Positions 8,938-18,226 of a DNA stretch of 64,000 nt are shown here, piece by piece (position 1 is the stretch's first letter; each line of letters begins with the position of its first letter). The position numbers and the translations under genes were made by a program. Below the pieces are notes generated by a model. The model ran no database searches. It was not told the DNA's origin and saw nothing but the letters and a program-made list of their open reading frames with translations. Source of the DNA: Mastigocoleus testarum BC008 (GTDB lineage Bacteria > Cyanobacteriota > Cyanobacteriia > Cyanobacteriales > Nostocaceae); assembly GCF_001456025.1 (NCBI RefSeq), contig NZ_LMTZ01000115.1, positions 24,624 to 88,623 of the forward strand. The letters are read 5' to 3'.

Positions 8938-10749
8938 ATGACTGACGTTCCCGCAGTTCGCATTCGGAATTTTTGTATTATTGCTCACATAGATCACGGG
9001 AAATCAACCCTTGCCGACCGCTTACTACAAATGACGAACACCGTAGAAAGCCGGCAAATGAAAGAACAATTTCTCGATAATATGGATTTGGAACGGGAGC
9101 GCGGCATTACTATCAAGCTGCAAGCTGCCCGGATGAATTACACAGCTAAAGACGATCAAAATTACGTATTAAATTTAATTGATACTCCCGGTCACGTCGA
9201 TTTTTCCTATGAAGTGTCCCGCAGTCTTGTTGCTTGTGAAGGCGCACTTCTTGTGGTAGATGCTTCTCAGGGTGTAGAAGCACAGACCCTAGCCAATGTT
9301 TATTTGGCAATTGAGAATGATTTAGAAATTATTCCAGTTCTAAATAAAATTGATTTACCCGGGGCTGAACCAGATCGAGTCGCTGCAGAAATCGAGGAAA
9401 TCATTGGTTTAGACTGTAGCGGTGCAATTTTGGCTTCGGCGAAAGAAGGTATTGGTGTTGATGAAATTCTGGAAGCAATTGTCGAACGGGTACCACCACC
9501 AAAAGATACTACCGACGAAAAGCTAAGGGCATTAATTTTCGATAGCTACTATGACACTTATCGGGGAGTAATCGTTTACTTCCGGGTCATGGACGGAACG
9601 CTGAAAAAAGGCGATCGCATTTACTTAATGGCTTCTGGTAAGGAATACGAAATTGATGAAATTGGGGTGCTTTCACCAAATCAAAAGCCAGTGGATGAAT
9701 TACACGCAGGGGAAGTTGGTTATCTTAGTGCTGCCATTAAAGCAGTAGAAGATGCTCGGGTCGGCGATACAATCACTTTAGCCAAAAATAAAGCAGCAGA
9801 ACCTTTACCTGGATATGCAGAAGCTAACCCAATGGTATTTTGTGGGATGTTTCCCATCGATGCCGATCAGTTTAAAGATTTACGGGAAGCTTTAGACAAA
9901 CTAAAACTTAATGATGCTGCTTTGCAATTTGAGCCAGAGACTTCCAGCGCTATGGGTTTTGGTTTCCGTTGCGGTTTCTTAGGTCTGTTACATATGGAAA
10001 TCGTCCAGGAACGCCTCGAACGAGAATATAATCTGGATTTGATTATTACCGCCCCATCTGTAGTGTATAAAGTAACTACGATCAAAGGTGAAGAAGTATT
10101 TATTGATAACCCCAGCCATTTACCTTCTCCCAACGAACGACAAAAAATTGAGGAGCCCTACGTCCGAGTAGAAATGATTGCTCCGGAAACTTATGTCGGT
10201 ACTCTGATGGAGTTGGGACAAGGAAGAAGAGGTATCTTTAAAGATATGAAGTATCTCACCCAGGGGAGAACAACACTCACCTATGAGTTACCTCTGGCAG
10301 AAGTTGTCACCGACTTTTTTGACCAAATGAAATCTCGTTCTCGCGGATATGCCAGTATGGAATATCACCTAATTGGATACCGTGAAAACCCCCTAGTGAA
10401 ACTGGATCTAATGATTAACGGCGATCCAGTAGATTCTTTAGCAATGATTGTCCACCGGGATAAAGCTTACGCTGTAGGGCGTTCGATGGCAGAAAAACTT
10501 AAAGAATTAATTCCCCGTCATCAATTTAAAGTTCCAATCCAAGCAGCTATTGGTAGTAAAGTTATCGCCAGCGAACATATTCCCGCATTACGCAAAGACG
10601 TTCTAGCCAAATGTTATGGCGGCGATATTAGCCGTAAGAAGAAACTTTTGCAAAAACAAGCCAAAGGTAAAAAGCGAATGAAGTCTGTAGGTACTGTAGA
10701 CGTACCTCAAGAAGCATTCATGGCTGTATTGCGCTTGGACAAAGAGTGA
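8938..10749 (+). CDS. lepA: Elongation factor 4 (LepA), ribosomal back-translocase GTPase
   Basis: A 603-residue translational GTPase of normal family length. It has the G1 motif AHIDHGKST, switch I RERGITIK, G3 DTPGHVDF and G4 NKIDLPGA. The EF-G-like domains follow, then the LepA-specific C-terminal domain ending in KKLLQKQAKGKKRMK...VPQEAFMAVL. LepA binds stalled or mistranslocated ribosomes under stress and promotes back-translocation. The ATG at 8938 gives the usual N-terminus (RIRNFCIIAHIDHGKST). It is monocistronic, with a strong hairpin-plus-T-run terminator 47 bp after the stop. Confidence 0.98.
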   Translation: MTDVPAVRIRNFCIIAHIDHGKSTLADRLLQMTNTVESRQMKEQFLDNMDLERERGITIKLQAARMNYTAKDDQNYVLNLIDTPGHVDFSYEVSRSLVACEGALLVVDASQGVEAQTLANVYLAIENDLEIIPVLNKIDLPGAEPDRVAAEIEEIIGLDCSGAILASAKEGIGVDEILEAIVERVPPPKDTTDEKLRALIFDSYYDTYRGVIVYFRVMDGTLKKGDRIYLMASGKEYEIDEIGVLSPNQKPVDELHAGEVGYLSAAIKAVEDARVGDTITLAKNKAAEPLPGYAEANPMVFCGMFPIDADQFKDLREALDKLKLNDAALQFEPETSSAMGFGFRCGFLGLLHMEIVQERLEREYNLDLIITAPSVVYKVTTIKGEEVFIDNPSHLPSPNERQKIEEPYVRVEMIAPETYVGTLMELGQGRRGIFKDMKYLTQGRTTLTYELPLAEVVTDFFDQMKSRSRGYASMEYHLIGYRENPLVKLDLMINGDPVDSLAMIVHRDKAYAVGRSMAEKLKELIPRHQFKVPIQAAIGSKVIASEHIPALRKDVLAKCYGGDISRKKKLLQKQAKGKKRMKSVGTVDVPQEAFMAVLRLDKE

Positions 10750-10796
10750 TTTTCTCTCACAAACAAAGACGTAAAACAAAATTACTTCACCAACTG

Positions 10797-10828
10797 GAGA
10801 CGTACATAGTGCGTCTCTATGTTTTTTT
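10797..10828 (+). terminator. Rho-independent terminator of lepA
   Basis: GAGACGTAC pairs with GTGCGTCTC (9 bp, one wobble, loop of three) and is followed by ATGTTTTTTTA. The same GAGACGT...ACGTCTC stem recurs after the sigma factor and nblB genes. Confidence 0.85.
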
Positions 10829-10860
10829 ATTTGTTTGTTAAGCAAAAGCGCTGCGCGCAA

Positions 10861-11070
<210 letters not shown>

Positions 11071-11078
11071 GTAAATAA

Positions 11079-11166
11079 TCCCCAATCCCCAGTCGCCAAT
11101 CCTCAATCCCCAATTACCAATTACCAATTACCAATTACCAATTACCAATTACCAATTACCAATTCA
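11079..11166. repeat. Second heptamer array (CCCAATC then CAATTAC)
   Basis: A few degenerate CCCAATC/GCCAATC units lead into about eight CAATTAC units from 11111. The stop codon and last codons of the NB-ARC gene on the minus strand lie inside this array. Confidence 0.9.
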
Positions 11167-12494
11167 TTCTCTTCCTTAAAAACCCCCTCAACCAATCTTT
11201 TTTGATTAACGTACTCTCTCACTGCTGGCTTCAGACTGAAGAAACCATGATTATTCTCCAATAGCGATCGCCGTCTCAAAGACTCCACAGCTCCTAAAAC
11301 TTGGGGTAATTTTTCAGGATAAGTAATATTTTGACTAAATTGATTGAGTTTGACTGGTTTTTGATTCATTGCTAACCAGTACATAATTTCCTGCTCTAAA
11401 ACAGATAATCGGTTAAATTGTTGGTCTAATAATTCCTGAATATCGCCAAATACAGTGATATTTTGAGCAAAAAACTCAGAAATATTGCCAGCAAATAAAT
11501 CTTGAATTGATGTCGCAACTATCTTTAATGCTTGGGGATTCCCCCCATAGGACTCAATAAGTTGTAAGCATTCGGCATCGCTAACATTCAATATCCCTTT
11601 AGAATTTAAAATGGCTTTCACATCTGCTGTTTCTAAGCCCACAATTTGTAAAGACCTCACCGGTAAACTTGCACCACCTAAAGAGATAATTTCCTTGGGT
11701 TTTTCCCGAGATGCAATCAGCAAACAACTTTGATGAGAAGTTTCTCCCACCAATTTAAATAACTCACTATAACCTTCGTATCCTTCCCGATATTGTCCTA
11801 CAGGCTCCCCACCTTGAAAAATTGTTTCTATGCCATCGAGTATTATTAAACAGCGATGAGCTTTTAGATAATGAAGAAATAAGGATAACCTGTTAAACAA
11901 AGATTCTGGTAAATTTATTGTTTGATCGTCAGCAAAAAATTGGATAGATTTGCCGATAATTTCTTCAACAGAAGGAGAATTGCGAATACTGCGCCAAATA
12001 ACAAATTCAAATTTTTCTTGAATTCTCTGAGCTAGCTTGACTGAAAGAGCTGTTTTACCGATCCCACCAATTCCATAAACCGCCACGAAGCGAGAGCAAT
12101 CTTTGACAATCCAATCTTGTAAAGTTTGAAGCTCATCTTCACGTCCATAAAAAACCGATACGTCAATTGCATCCCCCCAATCAGTTCGCCGAAGGATTTC
12201 AGATTTACTTTGTACCAATGCTGGAGTTGGAAACGTATAATCGCTTTTTCTTAATTCCAAACCAAAAGCTTTGAAAAGTTGCAAAAGTGTTTGTTTGTCA
12301 ACTCCTGCTTTGCAATTTAAAACCTTGGTTATTGTCATTGGAACCAAGCCCGTGCGATCGCTCAATTCTTCTAAGGTATATCGGTATCCATAATTTTTCT
12401 CAACCTCTTGTGATTCTCTTGCTTCAAAGAATTTGTTCAAACCTTTGGTGGTGAGGATAACACCACGCTTCCGTCTTGACTTCTGTTGCCCCAT
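11142..12494 (-). CDS. HTH-NB-ARC (STAND) ATPase, C-terminally short
   Basis: A 450-residue signal-transduction ATPase. A helix-turn-helix region (about 37-80, YTLEELSDRTGLVPMTITKVL) is followed by an NB-ARC NTPase. Walker A is GIGGIGKTA (141-149), Walker B is LIILD (216-220), and a LLIASRE sensor segment lies near 258. A winged-helix region occupies 360-430. Homologues of this type usually continue into WD40 or TPR sensor repeats. Here the protein ends just after the winged helix, with its last codons (LVIGNW-stop) supplied by a heptamer array. It may be a truncated or minimal switch. STAND proteins often act in immunity or regulated signalling; the trigger is unknown. It is monocistronic. 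Confidence 0.85.
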   Translation of the reverse strand: MGQQKSRRKRGVILTTKGLNKFFEARESQEVEKNYGYRYTLEELSDRTGLVPMTITKVLNCKAGVDKQTLLQLFKAFGLELRKSDYTFPTPALVQSKSEILRRTDWGDAIDVSVFYGREDELQTLQDWIVKDCSRFVAVYGIGGIGKTALSVKLAQRIQEKFEFVIWRSIRNSPSVEEIIGKSIQFFADDQTINLPESLFNRLSLFLHYLKAHRCLIILDGIETIFQGGEPVGQYREGYEGYSELFKLVGETSHQSCLLIASREKPKEIISLGGASLPVRSLQIVGLETADVKAILNSKGILNVSDAECLQLIESYGGNPQALKIVATSIQDLFAGNISEFFAQNITVFGDIQELLDQQFNRLSVLEQEIMYWLAMNQKPVKLNQFSQNITYPEKLPQVLGAVESLRRRSLLENNHGFFSLKPAVREYVNQKRLVEGVFKEENELVIGNW

Positions 12495-13444
12495 ATCAAG
12501 CTACACAATAATGGGTACTGAATAGAAATTAGGTAATTCAATACAATGCATATTGGAGTTTTAAGGATGTCATAGCCATTAGACTTTACAGCCATTGAAG
12601 GCACCTCAAACCCCATAAAATCTAGGGCAAATACGTATGGGATAGGATGTGGTTCGCCTTTCAAGCTCAGATTTCCTTATTTTTCACGACTCATTAAAGA
12701 AAAATGAGAGCGATCAGAAATGCTCTGCAAATTATTGAAGTTATTCATATATCACAATATAGCAATGTAAGCACGAGGGTGCTTACCCCTTATCGATTGT
12801 TTATCAAAATCCTGTTGAGAGACCCCTAAAGTAAGACTATATCAATCACAGTTATTCACAAAATTATTTAATAGAAGTAGCACAAGTTTTCAGGCTATAA
12901 ATTACTGGAGGAAAGTCATGACAGAAGCATAAGCTGAAAAATCTTAAATTCCTTGTCTTGGGATTTATTGATGTACCGGTGGGCAAAAATTTTCTTAAAT
13001 TAGTTATTTTTCTTTTACTAAATTATAAGCAATATAGAGATATGCTAGTAGCTTGATTTCAAAATTATCACAAATTAAGTTCCTACAAAGGTTTGGGCTA
13101 TTTGTCTGTGATATTTTTTAAACGAAGAATTAACTTTTATGCTTAAAACTTTTATCTTTGGTGGTCAACTTAGACTTATATGAGAGAAGATTAACCTTAG
13201 TCATCAGGGTGTCGACCGACCTAAAGCACTAATTCCTTGTTTTAGGTCGGTATTAATTCTATTAGAAATTACATTTTTGAAATTTAAGCAAGACTTGTAA
13301 GATACTGGCGAAGGGATGGGTAAACGCTACATAAGATTTACAGAAACTCCCTACAGCAATGATTCAAGGTTTTTCATACATTCAAAATCTATGACTTAAG
13401 GAAATTCATAAATTCCTATTTCCCATACCCCAAAGCTTCGAGCG
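12495..13444. other. 950-bp spacer with decayed features
   Basis: No convincing gene. A strong Shine-Dalgarno-like GGAGGAAAG precedes an ATG at 12918 that opens only four codons (Met-Thr-Glu-Ala-stop), which suggests a decayed gene start or a leader. A perfect inverted repeat lies at 13215-13251. The rest is AT-rich. Confidence 0.5.
13215..13251. other. Perfect 11-bp inverted repeat
   Basis: ACCGACCTAAA (13215-13225) and TTTAGGTCGGT (13241-13251) are separated by 15 bases. No T-run follows, so this may be a small-RNA hairpin, an operator or a leftover terminator. Confidence 0.7.
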
Positions 13445-13922
13445 ATGAAAGCAATAGTTAGAATTTGTGAATCACAAGATTTGAGCAAAATAGTTCAACT
13501 TTGGTACAAAACTTGGCATTATTCATTTCCAAACATTCGACATCCACAGCCTTATTATCTATGGGAAAAACGGTTTCGTGATGAAATTTTATGCAGAGGT
13601 GAAGTTTGGGTTGCAGATATTAAAAGTCAGGTAGTAGGCTTTATCGTAGTATTTAGAGTTGACAATAGCAAAACCACTGGTGAATTAAATCAAATCTTTG
13701 TAGATCCAATCTTTCAAAATCAAGGTATTGGTTCGGCATTAATTAATAAAGCTAAAACAATTTGTCCCCAAGGTCTTAGACTCACAACATTACAAAGTAA
13801 TACAAAAGCTTGTTATTTTTATGTCAAGCATGGTTTTTTTTACAGGTAGTACGTCCACAAACAAAATTAATGGACAAGCAAATATTGAATACATCTGGTC
13901 ACCTCTACAAACTAATAGTTAA
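13445..13922 (+). pseudogene. GNAT acetyltransferase with frameshift at a T8 run
   Basis: Predicted N-acetyltransferase. The GNAT core is visible: RICESQDLSKIVQLWYKTW at the N-terminus, then the acetyl-CoA loop region LNQIFVDPIFQNQGIGSALINKA at about residues 79-101. As written, the frame stops at 13849 (134 residues, ending HGFFYR). If one T is removed from the eight-T run just upstream, the frame continues to 13922. The added residues (FTGSTSTNKINGQANIEYIWSP) look like a normal GNAT C-terminus, giving 158 residues. So the gene is frameshifted, rescued by polymerase slippage, or affected by a sequencing error. Substrate unknown. Confidence 0.75.
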
Positions 13923-13947
13923 TAATAAAAATTAGATATTTTGAATT

Positions 13948-14304
13948 ATGATTGAAAGAATATCTTTTTTGTCTCAGCTAACAGAAGTGGATAAGAGTAT
14001 ATTATTTAGTGCTGTTGCTGGATTTTTTGGTGGCTTAGTTCAATGCAGTATTGAAGATACTTTTGATAAATTCGTCAATCAGAAAGAAATAAATATTAAT
14101 AACCTTTTACCAAAATATGTTTACTCTGGTTTTATTTGTGGGATTCTAGTTGGTTTGGGAGTGTTTATTACTTTGATTTTCGATGAGACAACATCAACTG
14201 AAAATATTACTCAGTCATTTATTCCTTATGCGATACTAATTTTTCCTGTTGTAGGTATTACAAATAAACTATTTGAGCGCATATCTTCACGAAATCAAAG
14301 TTAA
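13948..14304 (+). CDS. Small membrane protein of unknown function (first of a pair)
   Basis: A 118-residue protein not recognised as a named family. Three hydrophobic segments are visible at about 19-36, 60-78 and 92-105. A polar, Asn-rich loop follows the first. The layout matches the convergent 108-residue protein downstream (AG-hydrophobic-F-D/DS-F-KF...L...G-CGG/GILVG), which suggests diverged paralogues. It starts 25 bp after the GNAT coding region. Function unknown. Confidence 0.55.
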   Translation: MIERISFLSQLTEVDKSILFSAVAGFFGGLVQCSIEDTFDKFVNQKEININNLLPKYVYSGFICGILVGLGVFITLIFDETTSTENITQSFIPYAILIFPVVGITNKLFERISSRNQS

Positions 14305-14417
14305 TTAACCAAAAATTTTTCATTGAGATAATCAAATAAAATTATTTTTTAGCTAACTTTTATACATTTATTTTTATATATAAAATCTCTATATATTTAT
14401 GGTTCACTTATTTTAAC

Positions 14418-14744
14418 TTATGTAATTTCTTTCCTAGGAAACAGTTTGCGATATGTAAATAAAAATAAATTTGATAAAGTTGGAGCAATGATTCCGATAA
14501 TTATTGAATAAATAAAAATTGTTTGTATGGGTTTGGGCTCATGAATAGCAAATGCATAAAATATTATGCCTATCAACCAACCTCCAAGACAACCTACAAG
14601 CAAAAATCTATTTATAATTTCCCTGAGATTTAAAGTATTTGTTTCTGTTGAAAATTTTTTAAAAATACTATCAATAAAGCTAGGAAAAGCAGCAGCGACA
14701 ATTCCAGCAGACAAAGAAACTATTGCAATCTTTCCAGAAAGCAT
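14418..14744 (-). CDS. Small membrane protein of unknown function (second of a pair)
   Basis: A 108-residue, mostly hydrophobic protein with segments near 7-24, 45-66 and 76-95. It ends in a basic tail (YRKLFPRKEIT). It lies tail to tail with the 118-residue protein 114 bp away and shares its arrangement, including SAG...IDSIFKKF followed by a Gly-rich helix (VGCLGGWLIGI). No family is recognised and no functional motif is visible. The AT-rich codon use is like its neighbour. Confidence 0.55.
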   Translation of the reverse strand: MLSGKIAIVSLSAGIVAAAFPSFIDSIFKKFSTETNTLNLREIINRFLLVGCLGGWLIGIIFYAFAIHEPKPIQTIFIYSIIIGIIAPTLSNLFLFTYRKLFPRKEIT

Positions 14745-15126
14745 TACAATAAGCGATTTATTTTAATTTACGGAAATATATTAATCTAATCCTTATCTAT
14801 TTTCAAATGCCTCTATTTTGCACATTTTGGAAAACTTACATCATAAAAAGTTGTAGAAGAAGGCAAATAATGGGCTAGTTTAATTGGTTGTAAACGTTTT
14901 AATGTTTTTAATTTTTGACTTGCGCGTAGCGCCATAAGTGGTTTGTAGTTGCACTATGAAAAAAATGAGGTATTGATTAGGGGTAAATAATAGCCCAACT
15001 ACACACCAAAAATTAACTATTGAATCTGTTCAATTCTGACAGATAAGTCCTAACTACAGATCAAAAATTAGCAATAAAAACTGAGCGTTCGCAACAGAGT
15101 AAACTGATAACTATTACTGATATATT
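14745..15126. other. Intergenic spacer
   Basis: A 382-bp AT-rich spacer. It contains a short dispersed fragment, GACTTGCGCGTAGCGC (about 14918), which also occurs in slightly changed form near 24973. No gene was seen. Confidence 0.4.
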
Positions 15127-15795
15127 CTAACTAGCCACAGGCATTGGATTTTCAACTAAATCCTCTTCTTTTTCTTCAATCTTCGGAGAACCGAAATGTT
15201 TTTCCATAAGTGCTGCTACTTGTTTAGCCTGAATACGACTGTAACGAGTTTTATCCGGCATTACTAAGTTTGGTCCAGCCTTACATTTCTTCATGCAGCC
15301 AGTACCCTTAATATTGACTTGTCCTTCTAAACCGCGATCGCTAATTGCTGCAGCTAAAGCTTGACACAAAGCTTTACCACCGCGCTTCATACAATCTGAT
15401 TTTTGACAAACTAAAATATTTGTTTTCTTATCTTTTTTGGCAGGTTTATTAGCTAATCCAGGAGAAGCAACGAGAGGATTGCTTGCTTTTTTTACACTTC
15501 CATTTACTCTATCTGCCTGTAATTGGGGATTTGCGGCTCTAATTTGTTCGGCTTTTAGCTTAATTTCCCCACTTTTTAAATAATATTTTTTAGTTCCCCA
15601 TACTTTTAGTTGAGTACCTACTGCTAATCTCCAATCGAAAGCGATCCGCAAATGTTTGGCTAACTTAACGTAAACTTCACCTTCATCAGTATCCAATACC
15701 AAACCTTTGAGCTTATAGCGGTCTTTAATGACTAAATGTCGGAAAGCACCCTCTAAGCAAAAATCGGATATTTCTGTTTTATGAGATTTACCCAT
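15127..15795 (-). CDS. Thioredoxin-like 2Fe-2S ferredoxin domain protein
   Basis: A 222-residue two-part protein. The N-terminal part (about 10-90) is beta-rich and OB-like (FRHLVIKDRYKLKGLVLD...KVWGTKKYY). A Lys/Pro linker leads to a thioredoxin-like 2Fe-2S domain (125-205). The ligands are C130-x4-C135 and C167-x3-C171 in GTGCMKKCKAGPNLV. This matches the fold found in NuoE/HoxE and in shethna-like ferredoxins. It is probably an electron carrier or cluster protein in the cytosol; its partner is unknown. ATG start at 15795. It stands alone between AT-rich spacers. Confidence 0.85.
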   Translation of the reverse strand: MGKSHKTEISDFCLEGAFRHLVIKDRYKLKGLVLDTDEGEVYVKLAKHLRIAFDWRLAVGTQLKVWGTKKYYLKSGEIKLKAEQIRAANPQLQADRVNGSVKKASNPLVASPGLANKPAKKDKKTNILVCQKSDCMKRGGKALCQALAAAISDRGLEGQVNIKGTGCMKKCKAGPNLVMPDKTRYSRIQAKQVAALMEKHFGSPKIEEKEEDLVENPMPVAS

Positions 15796-15927
15796 TGTCC
15801 AAACCTATTTTTTACAAACAAAAAATGTGAATGATGTTGCGATGCACTTATGACTAACGTCAAACTCTGCTTAAAATCAAAACTTGTTTGCAATGAATCA
15901 GCTTCACTGCATGAAAGAAGACATTAT

Positions 15928-16185
15928 TTATAATTTGTGATAACGATAATGCCAACACTCTTCAAGAATTTCTATCAAGTCTTGGCGTTCAGCATTTAAT
16001 TGACGTACAACACTCCAAACTTGAACTGCTGTTGCAATGTTAGAAACCTCCACTGTCAGTTCTTGATTTGTTTGACACTGACAAGGAATTTCTAATTCCT
16101 GTAAGCGCCGATAAACTTCCCAGCGATCTGTCCGACTTACTTTTACAACCTGCTTGAAACTGTAGTTAGAAATTGAACCTTCCAA
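15928..16185 (-). CDS. Small conserved-looking protein of unknown function
   Basis: An 85-residue soluble protein starting at TTG (16185), with GAGGG about nine bases upstream. Helices with many charged residues alternate with one Cys-x-Cys (PCQCQTNQE). The C-terminus ends in HYRYHKL. The pattern VSRTDRWEVYRRLQELEIPCQC may be a small winged-helix or dimerisation fold, but this is only an impression. It is divergent from the dps gene. Not recognised as a named family. Confidence 0.55.
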   Translation of the reverse strand: MEGSISNYSFKQVVKVSRTDRWEVYRRLQELEIPCQCQTNQELTVEVSNIATAVQVWSVVRQLNAERQDLIEILEECWHYRYHKL

Positions 16186-16968
16186 ATCTAATGACCCTCA
16201 AAGTGCAATAAAGCTTGGAGAACTATTAAGCTTTGTCGATACAAACAAGCTGTAAAGATGCAGCTTGCTCGCTAGAACAAGAAAAATAATTTGCACATCA
16301 TGCCACGCGTGAAGCATGAAACTACTGGTTAATAAGACGACAAATACAAGAAGCTTAAAACTTCTTGGAATTAATTCTTAGCTAGCTTGCCCCTCTATTA
16401 CAGGATACATTAACTGCAAACATTTCTCATTAGTTTTGCAAAAAAAATAAAAAAATAAGAAAAATTGCTCATCATCAAGCGAAATATTTACTTGCAGGCA
16501 GCCCCATATCTACAGCCTTCACCTCACAGTGGAGCAGCAAAAAAGTAAAAAAAAATACATTTATTTTGATAAAAAGTCCTTTATATATTTGAAAATTCGT
16601 TGTTTACTACTAATCACGCCTCATTGCATGTGTTTAATTTATCTTATGAATAAACTCTGTAACTCGAAAGAAAATATTTTTTATTTAATCATTATGGTAA
16701 TGCAAATATATCTTATTTTGTTTGGAACTCTTACCAGTGCAAATACGATTTAAAAATTAAGAATTTTTGTCTTTAATAAGCGGTAAATAGACTTATTTAT
16801 TTTGATGAAAAAATAGAATTTTTAATAAAAATTAGTCATTAATATTTGTATTAATAAAAAAATTTTTGATTGGATTATATTGTGAGGGATTTTTTATTTT
16901 TTAGATGCTAATATGTAGGGATTAAGCAGTTTGCAATTATAACTGCAGAAAAAGAGAGGAGAGGAACA
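16186..16968. other. Long upstream region of dps
   Basis: A very AT-rich 783-bp spacer between the divergent 85-residue gene and dps. A GTG-initiated frame at about 16529-16753 lacks a ribosome-binding site and recognisable features and is not called. The Shine-Dalgarno GAGAGGAG sits just before dps. Confidence 0.5.
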
Positions 16969-17523
16969 ATGTCTGAAACACAAACTTTAGTGCATAACTT
17001 TGGTCAGGTTTATGACAATCCAGTCTTGTTAGATCGCAGTGTTACTGAGCCAGTTTGTGAAGGTTTTAATGTTGCCTTAGCAAGTTTTCAGGCACTTTAC
17101 ATACAGTATCAAAAGCATCATTTTGTTGTTGAAGGAGCAGAATTTTACTCATTACATGAGTTCTTTAACGAGAGTTTTGATGAGGTACAAGGACATATTC
17201 ATGACATTGGTGAACGCCTAAATGGCTTAGGTGGAGTACCTGTAGCAAGCTTTAGCAAATTAGCAGAATTATGCTGTTTTGAACCAGAGCAAGATGGCGT
17301 TTATAATTGCCGACAAATGTTAGAAAATGACCTCAAAGCAGAACAAGCTTTGATTACTTTAATTCGCCGTCAAGCTTCTCAGGCTGAGAGTTTGGGTGAC
17401 CGTGCGACCCGTCATTTGTACGAAACCATACTCCTTAAGACTGAAGAACGTGCATATCATTTGGCTCACTTCCTAGCAAAGGATAGTTTAACTTTAGGGT
17501 ATGTACAAGCTTCTACTAATTAA
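16969..17523 (+). CDS. dps: Dps family ferritin-like DNA-protection protein
   Basis: A 184-residue mini-ferritin. The ferroxidase and dimer-interface signature is visible: QKHHFVVEGAEFYSLHEFF, with H51 and H63 as likely iron ligands, followed by HDIGERL. Dps proteins form dodecamers that oxidise ferrous iron with peroxide and may coat DNA in stress. The N-terminal and C-terminal tails carry few basic residues, so DNA binding is uncertain. A strong GAGAGGAG ribosome-binding site precedes the ATG. It is followed by a clear terminator, so it is monocistronic. The neighbouring carB and sigma gene match the order I recall around alr3808 in Anabaena. Confidence 0.92.
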   Translation: MSETQTLVHNFGQVYDNPVLLDRSVTEPVCEGFNVALASFQALYIQYQKHHFVVEGAEFYSLHEFFNESFDEVQGHIHDIGERLNGLGGVPVASFSKLAELCCFEPEQDGVYNCRQMLENDLKAEQALITLIRRQASQAESLGDRATRHLYETILLKTEERAYHLAHFLAKDSLTLGYVQASTN

Positions 17524-17599
17524 TTCTTTTACATCCTAAATATTTCTGTTTTATACCAAAAATGATTTGGTAATAACTTTTCGGAAATAACTATAAGAA

Positions 17600-17637
17600 A
17601 AAGGCAGAGGTTACGATTCCTTCGTTCCTCTGCCTTT
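17600..17637 (+). terminator. Terminator of dps
   Basis: A perfect 11-bp stem (AAAGGCAGAGG / CCTCTGCCTTT) with a 16-base loop, followed by a T-rich tract. It lies 77 bp after the dps stop. Confidence 0.85.
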
Positions 17638-18226
17638 AATTTGTATTTTGTATATTTTTTGTCTTACGGACTATGACAAAATGATTTATAAACAATCATT
17701 TAAACATATAACTTTACATTTAAATGATAGTAAAATATCAATGATTTACATAAGCCAATCAAGGAAGAAAATAAATTAAAATTTAATTGTTGCTTCACAT
17801 ATCAGAAGATATAAGATTTCCGATAAGATTTTCAATCAAAATTTCAATAGACATAGGTATAAAATAGTAATACTAGTATATGAAATAAATAAATAAAGCT
17901 GATGTTTAAAATCAATGTTTCTGCATTGTGGTATTTAAGGCTAAAGGCCATTAGTTTGCAGAAATAATTGATAGGGTACTTTTCAATACCCATGCGCGGA
18001 TGAATAATATCTATTACTATTTTTTAGGTTTTATTCTTTTGGTAATGGAGCATTGATTTGAGGTCGCCAATTTAACTGTAACTACCATAAAATCGTACAA
18101 ATTTGACATGTTGTTAGGCTTAATGTCATCAAATCAAGAAAACCTGGTGGTGAATCAGACGAATTGGAGACAAAGACCTTTAAAATCAATGTCACGTTCC
18201 TGTCCTCCTACTCCGAATCAACAACT
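17638..18226. other. Spacer upstream of carB
   Basis: About 590 bp of AT-rich sequence with no coding frame recognised. An in-frame ATG at 18164 would extend CarB by 21 residues, but that extension is not family-like. Confidence 0.4.

Noticed and set aside
12437..12664. 75-codon minus-strand frame overlapping the NB-ARC start
   Set aside because: It overlaps the start of a real gene in another frame and its residues look non-coding.
16529..16753. 74-codon frame upstream of dps
   Set aside because: GTG start without a ribosome-binding site, very AT-rich composition and no family features.
18164..18226. 21-codon N-terminal extension of CarB
   Set aside because: CarB normally starts MPRRDDI; the extension has no similarity to the family.
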